Below, one piece after another: positions 9,866 to 18,478 of a DNA stretch of 64,000 nucleotides. The translations under genes were made by a program, and so were the position numbers. This DNA comes from Halorubrum amylolyticum (lineage in GTDB: Archaea; Halobacteriota; Halobacteria; Halobacteriales; Haloferacaceae), in the NCBI RefSeq assembly GCF_004114995.1, contig NZ_SDJP01000001.1, forward strand, positions 431,048 through 495,047, written 5' to 3'. Numbering within the stretch: the stretch's first letter is position 1; every line of letters starts with the position of its first letter. The notes beneath the pieces were generated by a model. That model was not told the DNA's origin and made no database searches. It was given only the letters and a program-made list of their open reading frames with translations.

Positions 9866-11853
9866 TGGCTCGCCCCCCTGCCGAACGGCAGCGTGAGACC
9901 GCGGATCATCACCTTCTCGGCCACGAACACCGCGGCGAAGGCGGCGATCCCCGCGATCTTCGCGGCGTTGCTCGGGTACACCATGATCAGAACGCCGAGC
10001 GTCGCGATCAGGGCTCGCACGCCGATCTTCCGGCCCGGACGCATCTTGAACGGGTAGTTGAGCCCGTAGATGATCGCCACCGCGCCGAACAGCACGAGCA
10101 GCCCGACGTACAGCGTGTACGCCCCCACGTCCATCGAGATCAGGCCGGGGTTGTAGACGAACGCGACCGGGAGGACGAACAGCGGCGCGGCGATCCGGAT
10201 CGCGGCCCCGCAGGTCCGCCAGAAGTTCGCCTCCGCGATGCCGGCCGCGATCACCGCCGCGGTCGCCACCGGCGGCGTGATCCCCGCGAGGATCGCCGCG
10301 TAGAACATCGTGTAGTGGGCGGTGATCGCCGGGACGTTGAAGTCGGAGACGAAGGTCGGCACGATGAGGATGGCCACGATGACGTACGCGGCGACCGTCG
10401 GCATGCCGACGCCCATCAGGATGGCGACGGCCATTCCGAGCAGCACCGCGAACAGCAGCACGCCGCCCGAGATGTTGATGAGCAGCAGCGCGATCTTCGC
10501 CGGGATGCCGGTCGTGCTGAACAGGTTCACGACGCCGCTGATGACGACCAGGATGATCGCGATCGGCGCGAGGATGATCGCGCCGCGGCGCACGCCGTGA
10601 ACGGTGTTTTTCACCTGCGTGACGAACTCCGACACCGGTCCGATGCCGCTGCTGTCCACGAGCCGCTGGAGCGGCGGCATGAGGACCCCCGTGAGCATCA
10701 TCGCAACCACCGTGTACAGCGCGGAGGTCATCACCGTGTACTGGACGACCCCGAGGAGGTAGATGAGGATCGCGAACGGGACGCCGAAGCGGAGCGCCTC
10801 GAACACCTTCTTCTCGATCGAGAGCTTCTCGTCGAAGAACTCGGAGAACTCCATCTCCTGACTGCTGGCGTCGGAGATGGCGAGGTAGTGGACCGCGATC
10901 GAGATGGACACGACCAGGATCGCGGCCGGCACGAGCCCGGCGACGACGATGTCGAGGTACGGGACGCCGAGGTACGACGCCATCACGAACGCGGACGCCC
11001 CCATGACGGGCGGGAGCACCTGCCCGGAGGTGGACGCGACCGCCTCGATGCCCGCCGCGCGGTGGCCCTCCATCCCGGCCTCCTGCATCGTCGGGATGGT
11101 GAACGAGCCCGTCATCGCCGCGTTGGCGGTGTACGAGCCGTTGATCGAGCCGATGACGGCCGAGGAGAGCACGGCGGTCTGGGCGATCCCGGACTCGATG
11201 TACCTCGCGGCCACGATGGCGACCCGCAGGATGAGGTCGAACGCGCCGTACGCGAACAGCAGGCCGGCGTACAGCAGGAACGGCGCGATCCACGAGGCCG
11301 TGATCTGCGTGAGGCTCCCGTAGAACCCGTACAGGTCGGTGACCGTCGCCTGCAGCAGCGTCGCCTGATTCATCCCCGCGTGGCCCAACACCCCCGGGAC
11401 GAGGTTCCCGTACATCGCGTACCCGAACACGGCGAAGATGAGCCCGAGGAACACGTTGCCGAACTCGCGCCACGTGAGGTACATCAGCGAGACGATGACG
11501 AGCCGCGCGAGCATGTACTCGTGTTCGAGCGCGTACCCCTGCCGCTGGAGGTACACGTCTTGGAAATTGATCGCGAAGAACGCCGACGCGGTCATCAGCG
11601 CCAGCGACGCGGGGATCAACACGGCGCCGTCGATCCAGTCGCCGTCCTCGATGGCGAGCCGCGTCTCGTTGAGCGCGTACACCGTCAGGATGCCGCCGAC
11701 GAACGCGGTGGCGTACCGCACCTGCGAGATCGCCTGCGTCTGTGCCCAGTAGAGCACGCCGGCCCAGAACAGCAGCGCCGCCGCCGTGACCGTCACGTCG
11801 AGCCCGCGCAGCAGTCCGGATTCGGGTTCCGCCGAGGCCGTTTCCGTGCTCAT
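9862..11853 (-). CDS. TRAP transporter fused permease (TAXI type)
   Basis: A 663-residue polytopic protein with roughly 16-18 hydrophobic segments. It is the fused small-plus-large permease typical of TAXI-type TRAP systems. The large-subunit core contains GSINGSYTANAAMTGSFTIP and GQVLPPVMGASAFVMASYLG, characteristic of the DctM/TAXI family, and a second inverted repeat with GITPPVATAAVIAAGIAEAN. It would use an ion gradient to import an organic acid or sugar acid delivered by the binding protein encoded upstream. It is followed by the coupled small membrane protein. An 11-bp perfect palindrome lies about 48 bp before the start. Confidence 0.92.
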   Translation of the reverse strand: MSTETASAEPESGLLRGLDVTVTAAALLFWAGVLYWAQTQAISQVRYATAFVGGILTVYALNETRLAIEDGDWIDGAVLIPASLALMTASAFFAINFQDVYLQRQGYALEHEYMLARLVIVSLMYLTWREFGNVFLGLIFAVFGYAMYGNLVPGVLGHAGMNQATLLQATVTDLYGFYGSLTQITASWIAPFLLYAGLLFAYGAFDLILRVAIVAARYIESGIAQTAVLSSAVIGSINGSYTANAAMTGSFTIPTMQEAGMEGHRAAGIEAVASTSGQVLPPVMGASAFVMASYLGVPYLDIVVAGLVPAAILVVSISIAVHYLAISDASSQEMEFSEFFDEKLSIEKKVFEALRFGVPFAILIYLLGVVQYTVMTSALYTVVAMMLTGVLMPPLQRLVDSSGIGPVSEFVTQVKNTVHGVRRGAIILAPIAIILVVISGVVNLFSTTGIPAKIALLLINISGGVLLFAVLLGMAVAILMGVGMPTVAAYVIVAILIVPTFVSDFNVPAITAHYTMFYAAILAGITPPVATAAVIAAGIAEANFWRTCGAAIRIAAPLFVLPVAFVYNPGLISMDVGAYTLYVGLLVLFGAVAIIYGLNYPFKMRPGRKIGVRALIATLGVLIMVYPSNAAKIAGIAAFAAVFVAEKVMIRGLTLPFGRGASQ

Positions 11854-11900
11854 TGGCGCCGGCGTACCGTAGATGGGATGTTCGTCCGTCCGGGTGTGTC

Positions 11901-11911
11901 TGATAGTATCA
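11901..11911. promoter_or_regulatory. Palindrome in the permease promoter region
   Basis: TGATAGTATCA is a perfect palindrome about 48 bp upstream of the permease start, in an AT-rich 152-bp gap between permease and binding-protein genes. It may be an operator or part of an internal promoter. Confidence 0.35.
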
Positions 11912-12005
11912 TGATTGGTGTCTGGGTTGTCGGTTGCGCATTCGATGATTTTAAATTACTGATCGAGACGTTCCGGGTGGGGAGAAAATCCGGACTACCG
12001 GCCGA

Positions 12006-13163
12006 TCAGGCGCTGTCGCCTTCGGTCAGGCTGTCGTCCCACGCGTCGTTGTCCCGGTAGTACTGCACGGCGCCGCGGTGGACGGGGATGTTCTCGCGGG
12101 CCGAACCGAGCAAGTCCTCGGTGGACTCGAAGTCGTTGAACTGCTCTTCGCCCTCGTTGACCGTGTCGTTGTGCTCGTCGACGACGCGGCACAGCTCGTA
12201 GACGGCGTCCGGATTCGCCTCGGGGTTGAACGTGTAGTTCACTTCGAGGTTCCAGTGGAACACCTCGTCCGTGCCGATGTCCGTGTCCGCGATGGACCAG
12301 TCCTCGTAGCTCGTGGTGCCGGTTCCGGCGCCGGGGTACGACTCGGCGGACTGGCGGAGCGCGTCGGTCGGCTCGACGTAGTGGACGTCGATCCGGGAGG
12401 CGATCTCCTGGACGAACCCGGTGTACCGCACGCCGGGCGTGCCGTACGCGATGCTGGCGTCGATGTTGCCCTCCTCCATCGCGCCGGGCGCGGAGTCGAC
12501 GCCCATGTTCTGGATGTTCATCTGGTCGTAGACGTCGGCCGTCGGGTCCTGCGACCAGACGTCCAGCGTCGTCGCGCGCGTCGAGTATCCCGGTTCGGCG
12601 GGGTAGACGTTCGCGCCGGCCAGATCGTCGAAGGTCTCGATCCCCGTGCCGTCGCGGGCGATGATGTAGATGCTGTACGGGAACGCGTAGAAGCCGTACT
12701 GCGGGATGCGCTCGACGGGCTGTTCCTCGAACGCCCCCGTCTCGTCGAGCGCCTTCGCCAACGAGTTGTTGTCCGTGATCCCGGCGTTGAACTGGTTGTT
12801 CGCCATCCGGCGGATCGTCCCGATGTAGCCCGGACTCTCGATCGTCGAGTAGCTCAGGGTGTCGCTCTCCTGACTCACCGCGCGCTCGACGGCGAGCCCC
12901 ACGTCTTGGGTCCCCCCGGCCGACGTCCCCACGCGCAGCGAGAGGTCCTGGCTGCCGCCGTCGGAGCCGTCCGAACCATCTGAACCGTCCGACCCGTCCG
13001 ACCCGTCTGAACCGTCCGACCCGTCCATTCCGTCGTCGCCGTCGGACCCGTCCGAACCGTCGGACCCGTCGCCGCCGTTGTCGCTACAGCCGGCGATTCC
13101 GGTGATGCCTACCGCGCCGGTACCGTACAGGAACTTCCGTCGATTGACCGAGTTCTCAGACAT
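12006..13163 (-). CDS. TAXI-family TRAP transporter substrate-binding lipoprotein
   Basis: A 385-residue exported binding protein. The N-terminus has a Tat signal (NRRKFLYGTGAVGITGIAGC) ending in a lipobox Cys, so it should be a lipid-anchored protein on the outer face of the membrane. A ~45-residue Gly-Ser-Asp linker follows, then the TAXI solute-binding domain (LSLRVGTSAGGTQDVGLAVE, and MGVDSAPGAMEEGNIDASIA). It delivers substrate to the fused permease encoded downstream. The ATG at 13163 is preferred over an upstream TTG because it fits an AT-rich box about 31 nt before it. The linker is encoded by a degenerate DNA repeat. Confidence 0.92.
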   Translation of the reverse strand: MSENSVNRRKFLYGTGAVGITGIAGCSDNGGDGSDGSDGSDGDDGMDGSDGSDGSDGSDGSDGSDGSDGGSQDLSLRVGTSAGGTQDVGLAVERAVSQESDTLSYSTIESPGYIGTIRRMANNQFNAGITDNNSLAKALDETGAFEEQPVERIPQYGFYAFPYSIYIIARDGTGIETFDDLAGANVYPAEPGYSTRATTLDVWSQDPTADVYDQMNIQNMGVDSAPGAMEEGNIDASIAYGTPGVRYTGFVQEIASRIDVHYVEPTDALRQSAESYPGAGTGTTSYEDWSIADTDIGTDEVFHWNLEVNYTFNPEANPDAVYELCRVVDEHNDTVNEGEEQFNDFESTEDLLGSARENIPVHRGAVQYYRDNDAWDDSLTEGDSA

Positions 13164-13196
13164 ACTCAACAGAGTACACCTTGTCTGTCATTAACA

Positions 13197-13222
13197 ATGT
13201 ACCTGTTTGTTTCAGTGTACAT
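13197..13222. promoter_or_regulatory. Inverted repeat upstream of the TAXI binding-protein gene
   Basis: ATGTAC and GTACAT form a perfect 6-bp inverted repeat with a 14-bp spacer. It lies 34-59 bp before the ATG at 13163, adjoining the likely TATA region. It is a plausible operator for induction by the transported substrate, possibly by the island's IclR regulator. That link is speculative, because the IclR gene's own palindrome has a different sequence. Confidence 0.4.
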
Positions 13223-13273
13223 GTGAGGAATATTCACATTCGTGAAGCCTGTAGAACACGTTACGGGGTCGCG

Positions 13274-13702
13274 CTACTCGTCGACGACCACCGTCACCGG
13301 GCAGCCCGCCCCGAGCAACACCGACTGGGTCGTGCTTCCGAACAGCATCTTGCCGGTCGGGCTCCGCCGCCGCGCGCTCATGGTGATGCCGTCGGCGTCG
13401 AGCGCCGCGGCGACCTCGACGATCGTGTCTGCGGGGTCGCCGTGCTCGCGTCGCCTCGTCGTCTCGACGCCGGCCTCCGCCAACCGGTCCTCGACGGCGT
13501 CGACGCTTTCGGGATAGTTCTCCTCGTTCCACACGTCCTCGGAGTCGACGCGCCCGCCCTCGCCGCTGACCTCGAACCCCTCGTAGACGTTGAGTATCAC
13601 CGCCTCGACGTCGGCCGCGGCGTTCGGCAGCGAGGCGACGGCGTCGGCCGCGGCCAGCGCGTGCTCGGTGTCCTCGCCGACGGGCAGCAGTACGCGGTAC
13701 AT
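13274..13702 (-). CDS. Universal stress protein (UspA family)
   Basis: A 142-residue single-domain UspA-type protein. It begins MYRVLLPVGEDTEHALAAAD, the usual first strand with the aspartate region. Near the C-terminus is LFGSTTQSVLLGAGCPVTVV, which fits the family G-x9-G(S/T) ATP-binding motif. Such proteins bind ATP or act as regulatory chaperone-like partners in the cytoplasm, and in haloarchaea they often accompany transporters. It sits 110 bp from the TRAP binding-protein gene on the same strand and may belong to the same regulon. Confidence 0.9.
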   Translation of the reverse strand: MYRVLLPVGEDTEHALAAADAVASLPNAAADVEAVILNVYEGFEVSGEGGRVDSEDVWNEENYPESVDAVEDRLAEAGVETTRRREHGDPADTIVEVAAALDADGITMSARRRSPTGKMLFGSTTQSVLLGAGCPVTVVVDE

Positions 13703-13760
13703 GCCAGAATCTAACCGAACAGCGGATAATAAAGGTGCGTGCCGGAATCGGTGTGGCCCC

Positions 13761-14582
13761 CTACCGCGTCACCGGCGCGTCGACGGTGCCGATCGACTCG
13801 ACGACGGCCCGCACCTCGTCGCCGGGGTCGATGGGGGCCGCGCCGGGCGTCCCCGTGCTGAACAGGTCGCCGGGTTCCAGCGTCATCACGCCGGAGTGGA
13901 ACGAAACGATCTCCGCCGGCGGGAACAGCATGTTCCGGATCTCGTTTTCGGCCTCGACCTCGCCGTTGACCTCCGTCCGCACCGAGAGAGCGTCGAGGTC
14001 GAGCGGCTCCTCCGGCACCGCGAGCGCGGCGCCGGGGACGAGGAACGTGTCGTAGCTCTTCGCTCGGGTGAGGAACCGGGGATTGCGCTGGAGCACGTCC
14101 TCGGCGGTCATGTCGATCACGGGGAGGAAACCCGCGATCACGTCGTCGACGTCGCCCTCGTCGACGTTCCGGCACGTCCGGCCCATCACGACGGCCAGCT
14201 CCGCCTCGGCGGTCACGCGCTCGCTTTCCGAGACCGGCGGCAGGCGGATCGGCCCGCCCGGCCCCGTCAGCACCGACGACGGCTTCATGAAGCTCGCCGG
14301 CTCCGCCGGACGCTGCTCGTCGAGGTCGCCGGCGTGCTCTTCGTAGTTCAGGCCGATCCCCCACAGCTTCCCGAACGACGCCAGCGGCGGGCCGAACGAC
14401 ACGTCTTCCGCCGGGACTGGGTCGGCGGTCGCGTCGGCCACGTCGCCGAGCGTCCCCGCGGCCGCCCGAGGGAGCGCGTCCCGGACGCTCTCCAAGTCCG
14501 GTTCGACGGCGCCGAGGGGAACGTACCCCTCGTCGTCGCCGAGCAGGGGGTCGCCGGTCGCCGCGCGTGCGAGGTACTTCAT
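13761..14582 (-). CDS. Fumarylacetoacetate hydrolase (FAH)-family protein
   Basis: A 273-residue FAH-fold enzyme that would cleave or hydrolyse a diketo or 2-oxo acid using a divalent metal. It shows GIGLNYEEHAGDL, the conserved EAELAVVMG with metal-binding Glu residues near position 155, then TRAKSYDTF and the C-terminal DLFSTGTPGAA. Relatives include acylpyruvases and 2,4-diketo-3-deoxy sugar acid hydrolases. It is followed upstream on the same strand by a cupin gene 8 bp away and an SDR gene overlapping that cupin. In this context a diketo-deoxy acid hydrolase yielding pyruvate is a good candidate role, but sequence alone does not fix it. Confidence 0.88.
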   Translation of the reverse strand: MKYLARAATGDPLLGDDEGYVPLGAVEPDLESVRDALPRAAAGTLGDVADATADPVPAEDVSFGPPLASFGKLWGIGLNYEEHAGDLDEQRPAEPASFMKPSSVLTGPGGPIRLPPVSESERVTAEAELAVVMGRTCRNVDEGDVDDVIAGFLPVIDMTAEDVLQRNPRFLTRAKSYDTFLVPGAALAVPEEPLDLDALSVRTEVNGEVEAENEIRNMLFPPAEIVSFHSGVMTLEPGDLFSTGTPGAAPIDPGDEVRAVVESIGTVDAPVTR

Positions 14583-14589
14583 CGCTCGG

Positions 14590-14937
14590 TCACTCCTCGC
14601 GGTCCGTCCAGAAGTCGAACGAGCGCCCGGGCGCGAACACGTCGAGGCCGACCGCGCGCTCGTCGCCGGTGTTCTCGACCCGATGGGTCTCGTTGGACTC
14701 CAAGAGGACGGAGTCGTTCTTCCGGAGGGCCACTTCGTCGTCCTCGGTCGCGACCGTGAGCTCGCCCTTCAGACAGAGACACACCTGCTCGTTCTCGTGG
14801 TCGTGCATCGGCGAGCTGTGGCCCGGGGGCTTCTCGAACCACTCGAAGGAGAACCGGTCGCTGCCCGCCATCGCCACGCGCCGCCACCCCTCCTCGGGCT
14901 CGTACGTCTCCGCCTCGTCGAACGCGACCGGCTTCAT
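14590..14937 (-). CDS. Cupin-domain protein of the catabolic island
   Basis: A 115-residue cupin. Motif 1 (HSSPMHDHENEQVCLCLKGE) carries two His and a Glu suitable as metal ligands; motif 2 (NDSVLLESNETHRVENTG) carries the last His. It is translationally coupled to the SDR gene, whose last bases overlap its start (ATGA), and lies 8 bp upstream of the FAH gene. It could be a metal-dependent isomerase, lactonase-like enzyme or sensor for the pathway; which of these cannot be told. Confidence 0.82.
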   Translation of the reverse strand: MKPVAFDEAETYEPEEGWRRVAMAGSDRFSFEWFEKPPGHSSPMHDHENEQVCLCLKGELTVATEDDEVALRKNDSVLLESNETHRVENTGDERAVGLDVFAPGRSFDFWTDREE

Positions 14938-15722
14938 AGGTTCGCTCCGGTCGAGCCCCCGTCGATCGGGAGGGCGGTGCCGTTGACGTACCCCGACTTC
15001 GGCGACGAGAGGAACGCGACGGTGTTGCCGAGCTCCATGGGGTCGCCGATGCGCCCGAGCGGGTTCCCCGCCCAGTCGTCGAGCCCCTCCTCGTAGGAGT
15101 CGTAGTCGCCGCGCTCGACGGCGGCCTCGACGAGGTCCCGAATCCGGCTGGTCTCGTGGGGACCCGGCAGGACGGCGTTGGCGCGCACTTCCGGCGCGAA
15201 CTCCTTCGAGAGCGTCTTCTCCAGCCCGATGACGCCCATTCGGACGGCGTTCGACAGCACGAGGCTGTCGATGGCCTCCTTCACGCTGCGGGAGGTGATG
15301 TTGACGATCGTCCCGCCGTCGCCCTCCTTGAGGTGCGGGTACGACTCCCGCGCCAGTCTGACGACGCTCATCACGAGCAGGTCGTACGCGTGCTGCCAGT
15401 CCTCGTCGTCGGTGTCGAGGAACGCGCCCGAGGGCGGCCCGCCGGCGCTGGTCACGAGGTGGTCGATCGTGCCGAACTCGTCGACGGTCGCCTCCACGAG
15501 CGCCGCGACCTCGTCCGCGTCGGTCAGGTCCGCGGGCTGGGTGACGACCTCCCCGGTCGCGACCGACTCGACCTCCTCCTTCGCGGCCGCCAGCCGCTCC
15601 TCGTCGCGGCCGTTGATGATGACATCGACCCCCTCTCGGGCGAGCGCTTTCGCCGATGCCTTGCCGAGTCCGCTGGACGACGCCGTGACGAGTGCCGCGT
15701 TCCCGTCGATCTGTAGGTCCAT
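14934..15722 (-). CDS. Short-chain dehydrogenase/reductase (SDR)
   Basis: A 262-residue classical SDR. The cofactor motif ALVTASSSGLGKASAKALA lies near residue 10, followed by NGRDEERL. VTSAGGPPSG replaces the more usual NNAG-type strand. The catalytic region has IVNITSRSVKE, and the expected YxxxK tyrosine is not evident: the corresponding segment reads SNAVRMGVIGLEK. That suggests membership of the divergent SDR group that includes some 3-oxo and deoxy-acid dehydrogenases. In this operon it may oxidise a 2-keto-3-deoxy sugar acid before the FAH step. The stop overlaps the downstream cupin start. Confidence 0.88.
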   Translation of the reverse strand: MDLQIDGNAALVTASSSGLGKASAKALAREGVDVIINGRDEERLAAAKEEVESVATGEVVTQPADLTDADEVAALVEATVDEFGTIDHLVTSAGGPPSGAFLDTDDEDWQHAYDLLVMSVVRLARESYPHLKEGDGGTIVNITSRSVKEAIDSLVLSNAVRMGVIGLEKTLSKEFAPEVRANAVLPGPHETSRIRDLVEAAVERGDYDSYEEGLDDWAGNPLGRIGDPMELGNTVAFLSSPKSGYVNGTALPIDGGSTGANL

Positions 15723-15815
15723 GTCTCACCCATCCCGAGTGCGGCGTGAAAACGTTTCCCTACAGGCAAGGGGACGGGAGCCGGCCGGGCGAGGCGACTC
15801 CGGTCGGGCTCGCGC

Positions 15816-17135
15816 TCACGCGTCCGAACCGTCCGTCGGTTCGCTCTCGAACCCCGCCGTTCCCTCGTCGAACCCGACACTCTCGCGGCCGACCACCCTC
15901 GCCGCCTCGGGGAGGTCGTCGACCACGGCGTCGGAGACGCGGAGCTCCCCGAGGTCCTGGGTGTTTCGGACCCAGACGATCCGGACGGTCTCGGGGTCGT
16001 AGCCGCCGAGCGCCGCCAGCGCGGTCCGGAGCGCGAACTCGTCGTCCGGCGCCACCACGGGGAGCTTCGACTTCGCGAGCGACCCGCTCGTGAGCGCGTT
16101 CGCGTACGTCTTCTTCAGGTCGAGCCCGTCGACCGCGGCCCGTCGGGTGAGGTCGGCGAGCCCGATCCCGTTGCCGTTCCCCTTCGTCTCCTCGGTCAGT
16201 CCCCGCACGTAGATGAGGTCGACATCCGGCGTCTCCGGGTCGGGCGCGTTGAGGACGCGGTAGCGACCGATGACGTTCGTGTCCATCCCGGCGCCCGAGA
16301 TCTCCTTGCCGATCTCGTCGACGACCAGCAGGTCGACGTCGTCGATCGGGAGCGTCGGCATCTCCTCGTACGCGCGCTCCAGCAGCTCCGGCTCCCGGTC
16401 GAGGAACGAGCCGGCGGGCACGGCCTCCAGGTGGCCGATCTCCTCCTCGAAGTTCTCGACGAGCGCGATCCCCCCGATCATCGGAGTCTCGCGCTCGATG
16501 ACGTCGAGGGCGGCCGTCAGCGTCTCGACGTACCCCTCGGCGATCGCCGTCGAGTGGAACGACTTCGCGCCGCGCTGCTTACCGAGGCCGACGACGGTCA
16601 TCTTCGCGAGCCCGCTCTCGACCGGCCCGGTGAAGTTGGTGTGAGCCTTCACGCGGTTCACGACGAGGACGGCGTCGGCCGCGAGCGCGGCCTCCGGGAA
16701 GGACACCGGCAGATCGGCGTCGCCGACCGCCACCGTCGCCAACTGCTCGACACCCATGCGCGCGTCGATCGGCGCGCCGACCGTCTCCTCGGTGATCCCG
16801 AGCGCCGCCAGCACCTCGCGCTGTCCCTCGGGGGTCGCGCCGCCGTGGCTCCCCATCGCCGGCACGACGACGGGGTCGAAGCCCCGCTCTGCGAGCCGGT
16901 CGACGACCGCGGCCGAGATCTCGTCGATGCGGTCGATACCGCGGCTGCCGACCCCGACGGCCACCGTCGCGCCCGCGGGGAGGGCGTCCAGATCGAGCGC
17001 GTCGAGTTCGTCGCGGGTCGCCGCGACCGGGTCGTCGAGGCGCTCGGTCCGCGGCTCGTACCGCACCCGCGCGAACCCCGGGAGCGGCTGCGGGTCGATG
17101 AGCCCGTCGACGCCGCTTCGGTCGGGAAACTCCAT
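15816..17135 (-). CDS. LarA-like (DUF2088) nickel-pincer racemase family protein
   Basis: A 439-residue protein of the lactate racemase LarA superfamily. The family catalytic positions appear to be kept: the His in GSHGGATPEGQRE, the His in VKAHTNFTGPVESG, the Lys in GLAKMTVVGLGKQ and the His in RGAKSFHS. LarA homologues racemise lactate or other 2-hydroxyacids with a nickel-pincer nucleotide; the larB, larC and larE cofactor genes are not in this window. The start MEFPDRSG is chosen over an upstream in-frame ATG that overlaps the promoter. It is divergent from the enolase-superfamily gene. A role in interconverting a hydroxyacid product of the island is inferred. Confidence 0.85.
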   Translation of the reverse strand: MEFPDRSGVDGLIDPQPLPGFARVRYEPRTERLDDPVAATRDELDALDLDALPAGATVAVGVGSRGIDRIDEISAAVVDRLAERGFDPVVVPAMGSHGGATPEGQREVLAALGITEETVGAPIDARMGVEQLATVAVGDADLPVSFPEAALAADAVLVVNRVKAHTNFTGPVESGLAKMTVVGLGKQRGAKSFHSTAIAEGYVETLTAALDVIERETPMIGGIALVENFEEEIGHLEAVPAGSFLDREPELLERAYEEMPTLPIDDVDLLVVDEIGKEISGAGMDTNVIGRYRVLNAPDPETPDVDLIYVRGLTEETKGNGNGIGLADLTRRAAVDGLDLKKTYANALTSGSLAKSKLPVVAPDDEFALRTALAALGGYDPETVRIVWVRNTQDLGELRVSDAVVDDLPEAARVVGRESVGFDEGTAGFESEPTDGSDA

Positions 17136-17193
17136 GTGGGGTCCCTCGGGACGCCGGTACAAAAGCTGCGGGTGGGCGGGCGACGACCGCTGC

Positions 17194-17271
17194 CGGCGAC
17201 CGCGACGGCGCGGAGCCTCGTCGGCGACCGCGACGGCGCGGAACCCCGTCGGCGACCGCGACGGCGCAACG
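17194..17271 (+). repeat. Tandem GC-rich repeat between divergent catabolic genes
   Basis: The sequence GGCGACCGCGACGGCGC recurs three times in tandem with a period of about 27 bp, in the 196-bp gap between the divergent LarA-like and enolase-superfamily genes. It might hold regulator sites or merely reflect replication slippage. Confidence 0.6.
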
Positions 17272-17331
17272 GCCTGCGAGAGTGTTGCCGATACAGGCGC
17301 CTACTTGTACCCGTGTGACGCCGCACCACGC

Positions 17332-18441
17332 ATGGAGATAACCGAAGTCGAGTCGTTCCCGATCAAGCTGCCGCTGGAGTCGCCCGTCTCCTTCTCCAAC
17401 CGGACGCTCACCTACCGGGACCACGCGATCACGTACGTGCGGACGGACGCCGGCCACGAGGGGGTCGGCTACTCGCTGGGGTACGAGGGGGCCGGCCTCA
17501 TCGCCGACGCGGTCGAGTCGCTGCTCGAACCGATCCTCGTCGGCGAGGACCCCCGCGACACCGAGCGGCTGTGGCACGAGATGTACGAGGGGAACGTCCA
17601 GATCGGGCGGACCGGGCTCTTCTTGCGCGCCATCTCGACGGTCGACATCGCGCTCTGGGACGTGAAGGCGAAGGCCGCCGACATGCCGCTTCACAAGCTG
17701 CTCGGCGGGCACTCGGGGTCTGTGCCGTCGTACGCCAGCGGCGGCTACTACCGCGACGGCAAGGGCCACGAGGCGCTCCGCGGCGAGATGCGCCGCTATC
17801 TCGACGAGGGCCACGACGTCGTGAAGATGAAGGTCGGCCGCCTGTCGGCCGCGGAGGAGGCCGAGCGCGTCGCCGCGGTGCGCGACGAGATCGGCGACGA
17901 CCGCACCCTCCTGCTCGACGCCAACGGCGTCTGGGAGTCTAGCACGGAGGCGCTGCGGAACTGTCGCGCGTTCGCGCCGTACGACCCGTACTTCATCGAG
18001 GAGCCGGTGATGATCGACCGCGTCGACACGATGGCCGAGGTGAACGACGGGCTCGACTACCCCGTCGCCACCGGCGAGCTGGAGGGGACGCGACACAGCT
18101 TCGCCCGGCTCGCCGACTCGGGCGCGGCGACGATCCTCCAGCCCGACGTCACCGTCTGCGGCGGGGTCACGGAGTGGCTGAAGATCGCGAACCACGCCTC
18201 GGCGTACGACATCCCGATCGCGCCCCACTACAACTGGAACATCCACGCCTCCCTGCTCGGCGCCATCGAGAACGGCCTCTGGGTCGAGTACTTCTACCGC
18301 GACATGGACGTGAAGGCGTTCGACGACGTCGTCGCCGACCCCGTGAAACCCGGCGACGACGGAACCATCGACCTTCCGGACCGCCCCGGCCACGGCGTCC
18401 CGCTGGATAAAGACGCGCTTCAGCGGTTCAGAGACGACTGA
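17332..18441 (+). CDS. Mandelate racemase/muconate lactonizing enzyme-family protein
   Basis: A 369-residue enolase-superfamily enzyme with the N-terminal capping domain (residues about 1-120) and a TIM barrel. Catalytic features visible are the KxK motif in DVVKMKVGR, metal ligands in LLDANGVWE, FIEEP and ATGELEG, and a His near the seventh strand in IAPHYNWNIH paired with Asp in LQPDVTVCGG. This points to proton abstraction next to a carboxylate, that is, acid-sugar dehydration, epimerisation or cycloisomerisation. The start is the only ATG fitting the conserved N-terminus (MEITEVESFPIKLPL). The next gene, 37 bp on, encodes another superfamily member, so the two may act on related substrates. 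Confidence 0.9.
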   Translation: MEITEVESFPIKLPLESPVSFSNRTLTYRDHAITYVRTDAGHEGVGYSLGYEGAGLIADAVESLLEPILVGEDPRDTERLWHEMYEGNVQIGRTGLFLRAISTVDIALWDVKAKAADMPLHKLLGGHSGSVPSYASGGYYRDGKGHEALRGEMRRYLDEGHDVVKMKVGRLSAAEEAERVAAVRDEIGDDRTLLLDANGVWESSTEALRNCRAFAPYDPYFIEEPVMIDRVDTMAEVNDGLDYPVATGELEGTRHSFARLADSGAATILQPDVTVCGGVTEWLKIANHASAYDIPIAPHYNWNIHASLLGAIENGLWVEYFYRDMDVKAFDDVVADPVKPGDDGTIDLPDRPGHGVPLDKDALQRFRDD

Positions 18442-18478
18442 CTCCGATACGACCACGAGACTGCACACACCACAACAC

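Noticed and set aside
9632..11473. A 613-codon frame overlapping the TRAP permease
   Set aside because: Only its last 77 codons form a plausible gene; the rest is an Arg-rich shadow of the permease.
12960..13080. Gly-Ser-Asp repeat region as a separate mobile or repeat element
   Set aside because: It is the flexible linker of the exported TAXI binding lipoprotein, a common feature of haloarchaeal lipoproteins.
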